From CAWHOW01 sp963831005 (GTDB lineage Bacteria > Bacteroidota > Bacteroidia > Bacteroidales > CG2-30-32-10), in assembly GCA_963831005.1 (NCBI GenBank), contig CAWHOW010000023.1:1-64000 (forward strand): a DNA stretch of 64,000 nucleotides, given 5' to 3'. The first letter of the stretch is position 1, and each line of letters opens with the position of its first letter. This document shows positions 17,695 through 31,421 of the stretch, in pieces. Under the pieces are notes generated by a model that made no database searches, was not told where the DNA came from, and was given only the letters and a program-made list of their open reading frames with translations. The translations under genes and the position numbers were made by a program.

Positions 17695-19144
17695 ATGAGT
17701 GAAATCTTAAATCTAAAACCCGAGCGGGTATGGTATTATTTCAATGAAATATGCAAGATACCCCGTCCTTCAAAGAAAGAAGAAAAAATGACAGCATGGC
17801 TTGTTGAATTCGGCAAATCGCATAAACTGGAAACCCTTACCGACGAAGTGGGCAATGTACTTATCAGGAAACCTGCAACAAAAGGAAAAGAGAATTCAAA
17901 AGCAATAGTGCTGCAAAGTCATACCGATATGGTATGCGAAAAGAATGCATCCACCGTTCACGATTTTGACAAAGACCCTATTCAGCCTGTTGTTGATGGC
18001 GAATGGGTGAAAGCCAAAGGTACCACCCTTGGCGCCGACGATGGAATAGGTATAGCTGCACAGCTTGCCGTACTCGATGCAAACGATATGGCACACGGTC
18101 CGATAGAATGTCTTTTTACTATTGACGAAGAAACCGGACTTACAGGTGCATTCGCCCTTGAAGCCTGATTTTTTAAAAGGGCGTATTCTGCTAAATCTTG
18201 ATTCGGAAGATGAAGGACAGTTATTTATTGGCTGTGCCGGTGGTACAGATACATCTGTTTCATTTTCTTATTCAAAGGATAAAACTCCAGAGAACATTGT
18301 AGCCTTCCAGGTTTCTGTAACAGGTTTGAAAGGTGGCCATTCAGGCGATGATATTAATAAAGGACTGGGAAATGCAGTAAAGATCATCAACAGATTTTTG
18401 TGGGAAGCAAGTGAGAAATTTGCATTGAGGATTTCAACGATTGATGGCGGTAACCTGCGCAATGCATTGGCACGCGAAGCTTTTGCTGCTGTTGTTATTC
18501 CTGAAAAGCATAAAAACGAATTCATAGCTTTCGCTAAATGGTATAATACAGCAGTAAAAGATGAATTAAAAGTTACCGAACCCGATCTGAAGTTCCAAAT
18601 TGAATCTTCTGAAAAGCCTAAATTTGTTATAGATGCAAAGACTCAAACCAATGTATTGAATTCACTGTATGCTTGTCCTCATGGTGCAATTGCTATGACT
18701 GCCGATATGCCCGGACTGGTTGAAACATCTACAAATCTTGCTTCAGTGAAAACACAGGATAACGAGATTATTGTTCAGACAAGCCAGAGGAGCTCAGTTG
18801 AGACTTCAAAGGATGATATTGCAAATATGGTTGCATCAGTATTTAAATTGGCTGGAGCAAAGGTATCGCACGGAGAAGGTTATCCTGGTTGGAAACCTAA
18901 TGTTAAGTCAGAACTGGTAGGTGTTATGAGAAGCGCTTATAAGAAGTTATTCAATCAGGAACCATTGGTATTAGCTATACATGCAGGACTGGAATGCGGA
19001 GTAATTGGAGAGAAGTATCCCGGAATGGACATGATCTCCTTTGGTCCTACCTTGCGTGGTGTTCATTCACCCGATGAAAAGATAAATATTGATACGGTAG
19101 ATAAGTTCTGGAAGCTGCTGGTTGAAGTATTGAAGAGTTATTAA
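17695..19144 (+). CDS. pepD: Aminoacyl-histidine dipeptidase, M20 family (frameshifted)
   Basis: Cytosolic di-zinc dipeptidase (carnosinase type). Zinc and catalytic elements are present: His and Asp in QSHTDMVCE, bridging Asp in GADDGIG, DEETG, DSEDEG and the late His in AIHAGLECG. The lid domain includes GLKGGHSGDDI. The frame breaks at the CCC of 18155-18157: removing one C joins TGAFA to LKPDFLKGRILLNLDSEDEG. The corrected product is about 480 residues, the family length. Single gene with its own promoter and a strong terminator. Confidence 0.92.
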
Positions 19145-19168
19145 TAAGGAATAACATATATAAATATA

Positions 19169-19194
19169 AAGAGGCTTGAATATTCAAGCCTCTT
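19169..19194. terminator. Bidirectional terminator
   Basis: Perfect 26-bp palindrome AAGAGGCTTGAAT/ATTCAAGCCTCTT followed by T7, between convergent pepD and the outer-membrane protein gene. Confidence 0.9.
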
Positions 19195-19197
19195 TTT

Positions 19198-19807
19198 TTA
19201 TAAACCTAATTCAAGTCCAAACCTCAGCACCCAAGGATCAAAGTAATAAGGACTGTCAATCGTAGCATTAAAATCATATAATACAGATAAGGTAATCGAA
19301 GATTTTTCGCTTATTGCCTGCCTTATTCCCAGGCCACCAAAGACACTGCCAACCCAGTACCTGCTTCCTTTATGAAAGTTATACGGATCATAATATTGTG
19401 GATCAACATTTAATAGTTGATACTCTCCATGAATAAAGAAGTCCTTTATACTAGGGATAACATTCTTCAGGAAATATACTCGTGTAAAAACATTTCCTCC
19501 ATATAAAGATGTTTCATATATTGCTGGCGGATTATATGTAAAATCCTTTATTCTGTAATATGTATAATTGCCACCAATGCCAACAGACAAATAATCCTTG
19601 TACAACTTATACCCAAATATAGGATCTGCCTCAATTGCAGTGGCCGTTCCTAATTGTAATCCAATAGTACCACCAGTAAAAAAGCGATCAATCAGGATCA
19701 CCATCATTTGAAGCAAAAGACCGATTACGCGGTTCTTCCTGGGCAGATAACTTAATGAATGGAATTAATAATAGAATGAATATAATAAGAATTGGCTTTT
19801 TACTCAT
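19198..19807 (-). CDS. Outer-membrane beta-barrel-like protein (one frameshift)
   Basis: ATG at 19807 gives MSKKPILIIFILLLIPFIKLSAQ, a signal peptide. About 40 residues in, near 19685-19695, the frame must change to continue RFFTGGTIGLQLGTATAIEA. The rest shows alternating amphipathic strands (YLSVGIGGNYTYYRI, YGGNVFTRVYFL, YWVGSVFGGLGIRQ) and ends on an aromatic-containing beta strand (WVLRFGLELGL), typical of 8-stranded porin-like barrels. About 200 residues. Specific role unknown. It is the last gene before the rRNA operon, on the opposite strand. Confidence 0.7.
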
Positions 19808-19952
19808 AAATTTAGTGTTAGATTAATTACAAAATTAGCAAAATTATATGAAGTAACGAAACAATTCATCATTTATTATAAAATAATTGTTATTATAAAG
19901 TTATTTATATCAGCAGCTTAATCGATATAAATTAAAAATAAAGTAAAATATA

Positions 19953-20166
19953 TTTGGAAATGAGAAATATGTTTACATATCTTTGCAGCCCCGTTTGAAA
20001 AAGTGTTCTGGGAATTGTTAAAAAAAAGTTGATTAAAGTTTGTGGTAAATCAAATATTAGTTTACTTTTGCAGTCCCAAATAAAAACAGGGAAAATCGTT
20101 CTGAATAAATATTTTGAAAAAAATATAAATAAAAGTTTGCAGATTACAAAAAGTAGTTTACTTTTG
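19953..20166 (+). promoter_or_regulatory. Three tandem rRNA promoters P1-P3
   Basis: P1: TTTG 19953-19956, 21 bp, TATCTTTG 19978-19985. P2: TTTG 20039-20042, 20 bp, TACTTTTG 20063-20070. P3: TTTG 20136-20139, 19 bp, TACTTTTG 20159-20166. Each -7 box is followed by a similar start region (gcagcccc, gcagtccc, gcaaaccc). A boxA-like GTTCTTTGAAAATA follows P3 at about 20199, and a second GTTCTTTGACATA precedes 23S at about 22210. Confidence 0.85.
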
Positions 20167-20307
20167 CAAACCCATTTTGAAAAATAGATGGAAATAAAGT
20201 TCTTTGAAAATACTGAAGAAATGCCAAATAAGTAGCAAATATCCAAGTTCAATTTTTTTGAATTTTTGAATGATGAATCTTGAGACATACAAAAAAAATC
20301 AAACTTT

Positions 20308-21834
<1,527 letters not shown>

Positions 21835-21994
21835 CTAGAGAGGTTCATTATTAGCTACGGTCTTTATTGTTCGTAGTTGATATTTATTACCTTGGCATTC
21901 TTATTTATTTTTTTTACAATTCCCCATACGCGAGCTCAGTGATACTGTACCTATCGACAAAGGAAGCTGGATTAACGTGAAGTATATTTTACAT

Positions 21995-22068
21995 AGTCCC
22001 GTAGCTCAGTTGGTTAGAGCACTACACTGATAATGTAGGGGTCCGCAGTTCAAATCTGCGCGGGACTA
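21995..22068 (+). tRNA. tRNA-Ile (GAT anticodon)
   Basis: Acceptor AGTCCCG/CGGGACT, anticodon loop CTGATAA, T-loop TTCAAAT; 74 nt without CCA. It sits in the 16S-23S spacer as usual. Confidence 0.95.
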
Positions 22069-22088
22069 CATTAAGATCAAATCGTAAT

Positions 22089-22159
22089 GGGGGATTAGCT
22101 CAGCTGGCTAGAGCATTTGCTTTGCAGCAGAGGTCATCGGTTGAATCCGATATTCTCCA
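22089..22159 (+). tRNA. tRNA-Ala (TGC anticodon), shortened
   Basis: Acceptor GGGGGAT/ATTCTCC and discriminator A are present, but the gene is 71 nt against 74 for its neighbour. The anticodon loop reads TTTGCA (6 nt, not 7), the T-loop TTGAAT lacks the invariant C56 of TTCGAAT, and the variable loop is 4 nt. Single-base losses from base calling are the simplest explanation. Confidence 0.85.
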
Positions 22160-22307
22160 CATAAAAGGTCTGCGTAGTAACAGAAGTCGTTAAACGTGCA
22201 GATTAAAAACGTTCTTTGACATATTGAAAAGAAGATAAGAAGAGTATGTAGTAAAAGTAGTTAAATGTAAGTTCTTGACATATGGTAATTGAGAATTAAT
22301 AAGAATA

Positions 22308-25209
<2,902 letters not shown>

Positions 25210-25270
25210 ATTAACTCTCCGAAACTTCTGTATCTTCTTTCTAATATATGTCATAATGTATTGAAAATCT

Positions 25271-25381
<111 letters not shown>

Positions 25382-25388
25382 TTTCACG

Positions 25389-25418
25389 ATCCCGACCTTA
25401 ACAGGTCGGGATTTTTTT
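25389..25418 (+). terminator. rRNA operon terminator
   Basis: Stem ATCCCGACC / GGTCGGGAT, 6-nt loop, followed by a T-run. Confidence 0.95.
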
Positions 25419-25504
25419 TGTTCTTTAATTAAATGCCGTTATGCTGAATTGAATATATGCATACTTTTGTAATATTACTTTGGCTATAAGCGAATAACTT
25501 TAAA

Positions 25505-26983
25505 ATGAAAGCTATATTTACATCTTCTTATAAAAATTTCTTCATATTAAGCTTATTTATATATATCATTACTGCATACTTCAGTGCCGGTTATCATCAT
25601 CCGGATGAACACTTTCAAATTTTAGAGTTCTGCAATTATAAGTTAGGTAACTCCTTTTCAAATGATCTCGCTTGGGAATTTAGTGCTCAATCGCGACAGG
25701 CACTTCCAGTATTTCTATCATTTATTATTATCAAACTACTATATTTCATAAAAATAGCGAATCCTTTTTTAATTGCGTTTATTCTAAGATTGATTATTGT
25801 TTTTTCAGCATGGTTCATAATATGTAAATTATGTATTGCATTAATTAATAATTTCAAAACAGAAAGAGGTAAAAAACTTTTTGTTGCAATGATCATGCTT
25901 TTATGGTTTGTTCCTTATACTAATGTCCGGTTCTCATCAGAGAATTTAGCTGGAATAACATTTTTATATGCTGCTTATATTCTGATAAGGCTTTCAGATT
26001 TATCAGCCGATAAGAAAATGATATTACTTCCGAGTACAGGACTATTATTAGGTTTTGCATTCTTCTTTCGTTTTCAAATAGGATTTGCCATTGTTGGCCT
26101 AGTATTGTGGTTAATATTTATTAATAAGCTGAATTGGAAAAGCTTCTTTCTTTTAATCTTTACAGGTTCTATATCTATTATAATTTGCATTTGTATAGAT
26201 TACTGGTTTTTTGGAAATTGGCTTTTAAGTCCTGTTAACTATTTCAATGTTCAAATTGTACATGATGTTGTTTCAAATTGGGGGGTGTCTCCGTGGTGGT
26301 ATTATTTTAATTTATTTTTTATTCAGGCTATTCCTCCCATTAGTATTGTTTTGTTGATATTCTTTTTCATTGGATTGTACAAAAAGCCTAAGAATATTTT
26401 TGTTTGGTGCATTATTCCTTTTTTAATTGCGCATTTTTTTGTTGGCCATAAAGAAATGAGGTTCCTGTTTCCAATGGTGTTTGCTTTTATATTCCTTGCT
26501 GCTATTGGAATAGATAACTTTATTGCTTCTGGAAAGTATAAAAAACTCGGCCGATCTCTTTTTATTCTTTGCGCGGTAATTAATGTTCCCATACTGATTA
26601 TAAGAATGTTTATCCCTGCGCAAGAAGCCATGTCGTACTATAAATTCCTTTATAATTATTCTCCTGATAAAGAAATCACATTATTATGCAACGAAAAAAG
26701 CATTTATAATCTTGTAGGTTGTAACGTTAATTTCTATAAAGCGCCGAATGTGAAGTGTGTTTTAATGAAAAATGACAGCGCTATTGCAAATTATCTTACT
26801 GATAATAAACCTGATTCTGTTTTAGTTTATTATAATAAACTGGCTAATGATAATAAATATAAAGGTTATTCAAACGAACGCATTTATTGCCTTTTCCCAA
26901 AGTGGCTTCTTGCATGTAATATTAATAACTGGGAAAGCAGGTCGAGAATATGGGATATTAGGGAACTAAAGAAAATCAAGTAA
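25505..26983 (+). CDS. GT22-type membrane mannosyltransferase-like protein
   Basis: A polytopic membrane glycosyltransferase related to the eukaryotic ALG9/PIG-B group, using a polyprenyl-phosphate sugar donor at the outer face of the membrane. The first loop carries HHPDEHFQ (residues 31-38) with the catalytic acidic pair, and GHKEMRFLFP (314-323) is the second family signature. At least nine hydrophobic segments are visible in 492 residues. Three bases separate it from the next glycosyltransferase, so the two form an operon. Acceptor unknown; glycolipid or glycoprotein assembly is inferred from the family. Confidence 0.8.
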   Translation: MKAIFTSSYKNFFILSLFIYIITAYFSAGYHHPDEHFQILEFCNYKLGNSFSNDLAWEFSAQSRQALPVFLSFIIIKLLYFIKIANPFLIAFILRLIIVFSAWFIICKLCIALINNFKTERGKKLFVAMIMLLWFVPYTNVRFSSENLAGITFLYAAYILIRLSDLSADKKMILLPSTGLLLGFAFFFRFQIGFAIVGLVLWLIFINKLNWKSFFLLIFTGSISIIICICIDYWFFGNWLLSPVNYFNVQIVHDVVSNWGVSPWWYYFNLFFIQAIPPISIVLLIFFFIGLYKKPKNIFVWCIIPFLIAHFFVGHKEMRFLFPMVFAFIFLAAIGIDNFIASGKYKKLGRSLFILCAVINVPILIIRMFIPAQEAMSYYKFLYNYSPDKEITLLCNEKSIYNLVGCNVNFYKAPNVKCVLMKNDSAIANYLTDNKPDSVLVYYNKLANDNKYKGYSNERIYCLFPKWLLACNINNWESRSRIWDIRELKKIK

Positions 26984-26986
26984 TTC

Positions 26987-28159
26987 ATGAAACCTCTAGA
27001 TCAGAGAATAATTAAAGCCATATCCAAACCTGTTGTACTTTTGGTTATTTTTATCCTTCTTGCCACTATTGCAGGTGTCCAATCGTATCTGCAAACAGCT
27101 ATCCACTACAATAATTATGTAATCTTCAGGCAATCGTTCTTTCATTTGATAAATGGTATGGATCTGTACATATATTACCCAAAAGAGAGCTGGGATTATT
27201 ATAAGTATAGCCCTACGTTTGCCTTGTTTTTCGGACTATTTGCTATTTTCCCCGATGTTGTGGGAATCAGTTTATGGAATATTGTAAATGTGCTGGTATT
27301 CCTTTTTGCCATTTATTATCTTCCCCGGCTTAATAATACTCAGAAAGGGCTGATACTCATAATTTGCCTTATTGAAATGCTTACTTCCATTCAAAGTCAA
27401 CAGTCGAATGGAATTATGGCGGGACTTATTATTTTAGCTTTCGGGCTTATGGAAAGAAAAAAATTTATTCCTGCTGCTTTTTGCATAGTTTTTTCTGCTT
27501 TTATTAAAATTAACGGAATAGTTGGGCTGGCTTTATTTTTGTTTTATCCCGAAAAATGGAAAAATGCTTTATACACGCTTGGCTGGACAGTGGTTTTATT
27601 TGCCATGCCACTAATAGTGGTAAGTTTCGCTCAGCTTAAATTCCTGTATTCGAGCTGGATATTCTGGCTTAATTACGATCATTCCATTTCTTTCGGCTAT
27701 TCCATACTGGGCATACTTAACACATGGTTTGGCATGGTTAATTATAAGATGCTTGCAGTAATTACCGGCGCAATTATTTTCCTTATCCCATTTGTGCGGA
27801 TAAAACAATACAGCAATTATACATTCCGTCTACTTGCTTTAACATCTGTACTGATGTGGATGGTGCTTTTTAACCATAAGGGCGAATCGCCAAGTTACAT
27901 TATCCCTATGGCTGGCGTGGCTATTTGGTTTATTATTAGCGGGAAATCAATACTTAATATTAGCCTGATGATATTTACTTTTATTTTAACCTGCCTTTCT
28001 CCTACCGACCTGTTTCCGCGTTATATTCACGACAATTATGTGCACACGTATTCCCTTATGGCTTTACCCTGCGCCATAATTTGGTTTAAAATAGTTTATG
28101 AAATGATCGTTTTGAAAAAAAATCAGGAAAACGATTTGCTTTCTTCAAACTCTGAATAA
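26987..28159 (+). CDS. GT87-like polyprenyl-sugar transferase, membrane protein
   Basis: 390 residues with about ten membrane segments, resembling GT87/DUF2029 proteins: N-terminal segment, then a periplasmic loop HYNNYVIFRQSFFHLINGMD with LYIYYPKESWDYYKYSPTFA, and a late loop FNHKGESPSY. In GT87 an Asp is expected near the start of the first loop, where this protein has Asn-Asn-Tyr, so either the assignment or activity is uncertain. The stop codon lies inside the first unit of a downstream 40/42-bp repeat array. Operonic with the preceding GT22-like gene. Confidence 0.65.
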   Translation: MKPLDQRIIKAISKPVVLLVIFILLATIAGVQSYLQTAIHYNNYVIFRQSFFHLINGMDLYIYYPKESWDYYKYSPTFALFFGLFAIFPDVVGISLWNIVNVLVFLFAIYYLPRLNNTQKGLILIICLIEMLTSIQSQQSNGIMAGLIILAFGLMERKKFIPAAFCIVFSAFIKINGIVGLALFLFYPEKWKNALYTLGWTVVLFAMPLIVVSFAQLKFLYSSWIFWLNYDHSISFGYSILGILNTWFGMVNYKMLAVITGAIIFLIPFVRIKQYSNYTFRLLALTSVLMWMVLFNHKGESPSYIIPMAGVAIWFIISGKSILNISLMIFTFILTCLSPTDLFPRYIHDNYVHTYSLMALPCAIIWFKIVYEMIVLKKNQENDLLSSNSE

Positions 28160-28336
28160 AAGTTGAACCAAACCGGATGGTTTTACTCAATCCGAAATAA
28201 AAATTGAACTAAACCGGATGGTTTTATACAATTCCGAATAAAAATTGAACAAAAGCATTTGCTTTTTCACAATCGGGAATAAAAATTCTGCAAAAGCAGT
28301 TGCTTTCTTGCAATTCTGAATAAAGGTTGGGCAAAT
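28151..28336. repeat. 40/42-bp tandem repeat with covarying hairpin (4.5 units)
   Basis: Units start at 28151, 28191, 28233, 28273 and 28315 with TC(T/C/G)GAATAA-like heads, and lengths alternate 40, 42, 40, 42. Each carries a small hairpin: aaaccggatggttt in units 1 and 2, aaagcatttgcttt in unit 3, aaagcagttgcttt in unit 4. The stem changed on both sides (CC:GG to GC:GC). Confidence 0.8.
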
Positions 28337-28460
28337 ACTAAAGTTTTTATTAAAACATTAAAAGAAATAAAATAAATGCTGTTATGTGCATAAATAAAGT
28401 TATAAATCATTTTACCATCATATAAATTGCGTAATTTTACACATTAAAATTCAGAAAAAT
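28337..28460. other. AT-rich gap, nothing recognised
   Basis: AT-rich spacer before the gene at 28461. A weak -7-like TAATTTTA lies about 30 bp before its ATG. Confidence 0.4.
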
Positions 28461-28838
28461 ATGGAACGCCATTTAATTATTGAAGAATATTTTTCGCAAA
28501 AACAGATACATGCCATTGTTACCGGCCCAATGGACGAGAAAAGCCGCGATAATTTAATTAAAGAAACTGTGGCCTTTGCCAGGAAAGAAGGAATTTCAAG
28601 GGTTATCTGGGATGTTCGCGATACACAGTTGGAATATTCATTAACCGGGAGCCATTTGGTAATTACAAAATTAAAGGAAATGGGTCTTACTTACACCGAC
28701 CATCTCGCCGTGGTTTACAGGAACAACAGGCTACAGCACGAACATGGCGGCAATGTTGCCTCTAACAGATACATCAATGTAATGTATTTTTACGATGATA
28801 TTGAAGCCGCCCGGAAATGGCTGTTACAGTTCAAATAA
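28461..28838 (+). CDS. STAS/SpoIIAA-like small protein
   Basis: 125 residues, no signal peptide or membrane segment. The pattern of alternating strands and helices (IHAIVTGPMDEKSRDNLIKE, ISRVIWDVRDTQLEYSLTG, HLAVVYRNNRLQHEHGGNVA, MYFYDDIEAARKWL) fits the SpoIIAA/STAS-like fold found in many orphan Bacteroidota proteins. In such proteins the last helix after a short strand often ends with A..WL, as here. Function unknown. Single gene after the repeat array. Confidence 0.6.
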   Translation: MERHLIIEEYFSQKQIHAIVTGPMDEKSRDNLIKETVAFARKEGISRVIWDVRDTQLEYSLTGSHLVITKLKEMGLTYTDHLAVVYRNNRLQHEHGGNVASNRYINVMYFYDDIEAARKWLLQFK

Positions 28839-28891
28839 GAATGATAAAATTATTATTTTAAAAAATATTTCTTTGAAAATGAATTAATGTT

Positions 28892-28899
28892 TAATTTTG
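28892..28899 (+). promoter_or_regulatory. -7 element deciding the lipoprotein start
   Basis: TAATTTTG lies after the ATG at 28887 and 14 bp before the ATG at 28914, so translation should begin at 28914. Confidence 0.5.
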
Positions 28900-28913
28900 G
28901 AAAAACAAAACAG

Positions 28914-29414
28914 ATGAAAAGAAATAAAATATCCCTTGTACTTACCAGTTTCCTGGTTAGCGCATGCATAGCAATAATAAGCAGCTGCAAAAAGGAACAA
29001 CATGCTGTACCGGTTACGCCCACTCCTACCCTATCGTTCACACTCGGAAGCGTTACATATTCGGCCACCAGTATGAGCATTACCACTATTCAGAGTTATA
29101 CTTCAATAAAAGCCATATCAACCAACTCAGTATTTACACAGGAAATAATTATTGAATTCTCATCGAATGCAACAGGCACTTATAACCTGAATGCATACAA
29201 CAGCACCAGCGGTATTGGCGCAGCTTATTTTAGCGGGGCTAATTCTTCCTCACTTACCGGTTATGAAACATCGGGTGTTAGTCCTTATGTAGGAACTCTT
29301 ATTATATCAAGCAGTGTAAACAATGTTGTTTCCGGAACATTCAGCTTTACAGGAACCTGCGGCGGCGCTTCCTATTCAATTACAAATGGAACATTTGCTA
29401 ATGTTACTTTGTAG
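28914..29414 (+). CDS. Small lipoprotein of unknown function
   Basis: MKRNKISLVLTSFLVSACIA leads to a lipobox ending in ISSCKKE, so Cys is lipidated and the mature protein is anchored in the outer membrane or inner leaflet. Mature part: a Pro/Thr linker (HAVPVTPTPT), then a beta-rich domain with many Ser/Thr/Asn residues ending GGASYSITNGTFANVTL. This last element resembles the C-terminal strand of DUF6252-like lipoproteins, where a final NGTF strand closes the fold. 166 residues. No operon partner. Confidence 0.7.
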   Translation: MKRNKISLVLTSFLVSACIAIISSCKKEQHAVPVTPTPTLSFTLGSVTYSATSMSITTIQSYTSIKAISTNSVFTQEIIIEFSSNATGTYNLNAYNSTSGIGAAYFSGANSSSLTGYETSGVSPYVGTLIISSSVNNVVSGTFSFTGTCGGASYSITNGTFANVTL

Positions 29415-29473
29415 TTAGTTAGTAAGGCCAGCCAACTGTTTTTTCAATCATCTTTACAGGAATAAATAATTCA

Positions 29474-29481
29474 TACCTTTG
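29474..29481 (+). promoter_or_regulatory. coaD -7 element
   Basis: TACCTTTG, 26 bp before the chosen coaD ATG. It excludes the in-frame ATG at 29481. Confidence 0.55.
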
Positions 29482-29507
29482 TGGTATTAAACCTTTATTT
29501 ATTTTAT

Positions 29508-29978
29508 ATGAAACGAATAGCAATATTTCCCGGTTCATTCGATCCCATTACTAAAGGTCACGAATCTATTGTTCTCAGGGCTATCCCCCTGTTCGATGAA
29601 ATTATTGTTGCTATTGGCGAAAACTCGGAAAAGAAAGGATATTTCACTATCGAGAAACGCCTTAGCTGGATAAAAAATGTTTTTGAAAAACATCCCACTG
29701 TTAAGGCTGCCATATATAAAGGTCTTACTGTTGATTTCTGTAAAAAAGTCAAGGCAACTTATATTTTGCGAGGCCTGCGTACAAGCGCCGATTTTGAATT
29801 TGAATGCAGTATTGGGCAAATGAACCGCAACATCTATCCTGGTGTTGAAACCATATTTTTTCTAACTGCCCCCGAATACACTCATTTGAATTCTTCCATA
29901 GTCAGGGATATTCACCGCAATGGCGGAGATGTAAAGCAATTCATTCCCAAAGGTGTTGACCTGTTCAAAATAAAATGA
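29508..29978 (+). CDS. coaD: Phosphopantetheine adenylyltransferase
   Basis: Penultimate step of coenzyme A synthesis (4'-phosphopantetheine + ATP to dephospho-CoA). The start MKRIAIFPGSFDPITKGHES gives the GSFDPxTxGH nucleotidyltransferase loop at the normal position and a 156-residue protein. Other motifs: YILRGLRTSADFEFE and EYTHLNSSIVRDI (the ISSS/SS.vR element). Intact. It ends 21 bp before the thioredoxin-family gene, which may be cotranscribed. Confidence 0.95.
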   Translation: MKRIAIFPGSFDPITKGHESIVLRAIPLFDEIIVAIGENSEKKGYFTIEKRLSWIKNVFEKHPTVKAAIYKGLTVDFCKKVKATYILRGLRTSADFEFECSIGQMNRNIYPGVETIFFLTAPEYTHLNSSIVRDIHRNGGDVKQFIPKGVDLFKIK

Positions 29979-29999
29979 CTTCTGTAATCTTTGTACTGA

Positions 30000-31421
30000 A
30001 TGAAAAAAACAAGCTTTTTCCTTTTATTACTTTTTGCATTAACTTCACTAATCAATGCTCAAACAGAAGTAACTATTAAAGGAAAAGCAGCAGGCGCTGA
30101 AGGTAAGGTAATCAACTTATTTGCCTGTTACGACCAGTTGACATATACGCTTACTAAAGTTGCTACGGCAAATATTGATTCTTCAGGCAATTTCAGTTTT
30201 GCAGTTAAAACAGATACTACTTTTTATGCCTACCTGAAGATTGACTTTAACCAGGCACCAATTTACATTGTTCCCGGAAAGACTTATGAGCTTTCCATTA
30301 AATGTCCCGATTGCAAATTGCCTGATGACAAATCCAATCCTTACCTTAAGCCCAAAGAGCTTGATGTTGTAATTTCAAATAGCGATTCCACAGAATTAAA
30401 TAGTTTAATAGGGCGTTTTAATGATGATTATCAAACTTTCATAACCAGAAACTACACTGCACTTTTAAAACTTCGCAAACATTCAAAGCTCGATTCATTC
30501 AGGCTTGCCATTAATAATCGTTATGGTTGGGTGAAAGATAAATATTTTAATAGCCTTGTGAAATATAATGAAGCTTATGTTGAGGAATTTGCTCAATTAA
30601 CAGGGATAGAAAGGCTGGCTAAGAAATATATCTGTTATCGCCCTGTTTTATATAATAACACCGGTTATATGGAATTTTTCAATGATTTCTTTAAGGATTT
30701 TCTTATTATGGAATCGCAGTATATTACAAAAACTGACCTTTACAAAACCATTAACCAGTTGAAAAGTTATACTGCTTTTATGGATACGCTTGGAAAGGAT
30801 ACTATTCTCAGGAATGAAGTGATCAGGGAAATGGTTGCCATGAAAGGGCTTGGAGAAATGTATTATACCAAGGATTTCGACCAGTCGGTAATACTTTCAT
30901 TCTTTAAAGAAATTGAAGCAAACAGCAAGTTTCCACAGCACAGGCTGATTGCAGCAAATTATATTAAGATAATCACAAAACTTGCTCCCGGCACCAAAGC
31001 TCCTAATTTTTCCCTTAAAGATTTTAATGGCCAGAATTATTCCTTATCTGAATTCAATAAAGATAAATATGTTTATCTGGTTTTCTGGAAAACATGGTGT
31101 ACTTCTTGCATTGCCGAAATGGAAGTAATTAATAAACTAATAGTTAAATACGGGACAAAAGTTCAGTTTGTTGGTATAGCTGCCGATAAAGAATTCCTTA
31201 CATATTCTTATTTCATGCAGAAGGCCAATAAGATAAAATTTACAACATTATGGGGTAACAACGCCGAACTTCTGGAAAACTATAATGTTATGGCTTATCC
31301 TTTATTTGTTCTAATTGATCCCGAAGGAAAGATATTGCAATGTCCTGCTGAAGCACCAAGTGCCGAATTAGACGGACTGCTGCACGACCTTACAAAAGAG
31401 AAAAAACCTGATTACAAATAA
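30000..31421 (+). CDS. TlpA-like thioredoxin-fold protein with DUF4369-like domain
   Basis: Signal peptide MKKTSFFLLLLFALTSLINAQ, then a DUF4369-like beta domain (residues about 22-115), a helical middle region, and from about 340 an AhpC/TSA-TlpA thioredoxin domain: LAPGTKAPNFSLKDFNGQNY, active site FWKTWCTSCIAEM (CxxC with Thr-Ser), and the cis-Pro in VMAYPLFVLID. It should be a periplasmic thiol oxidoreductase, as in many Bacteroidota. 473 residues, intact. Convergent with the Nudix gene, whose coding end overlaps by 10 bp. Confidence 0.88.
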   Translation: MKKTSFFLLLLFALTSLINAQTEVTIKGKAAGAEGKVINLFACYDQLTYTLTKVATANIDSSGNFSFAVKTDTTFYAYLKIDFNQAPIYIVPGKTYELSIKCPDCKLPDDKSNPYLKPKELDVVISNSDSTELNSLIGRFNDDYQTFITRNYTALLKLRKHSKLDSFRLAINNRYGWVKDKYFNSLVKYNEAYVEEFAQLTGIERLAKKYICYRPVLYNNTGYMEFFNDFFKDFLIMESQYITKTDLYKTINQLKSYTAFMDTLGKDTILRNEVIREMVAMKGLGEMYYTKDFDQSVILSFFKEIEANSKFPQHRLIAANYIKIITKLAPGTKAPNFSLKDFNGQNYSLSEFNKDKYVYLVFWKTWCTSCIAEMEVINKLIVKYGTKVQFVGIAADKEFLTYSYFMQKANKIKFTTLWGNNAELLENYNVMAYPLFVLIDPEGKILQCPAEAPSAELDGLLHDLTKEKKPDYK

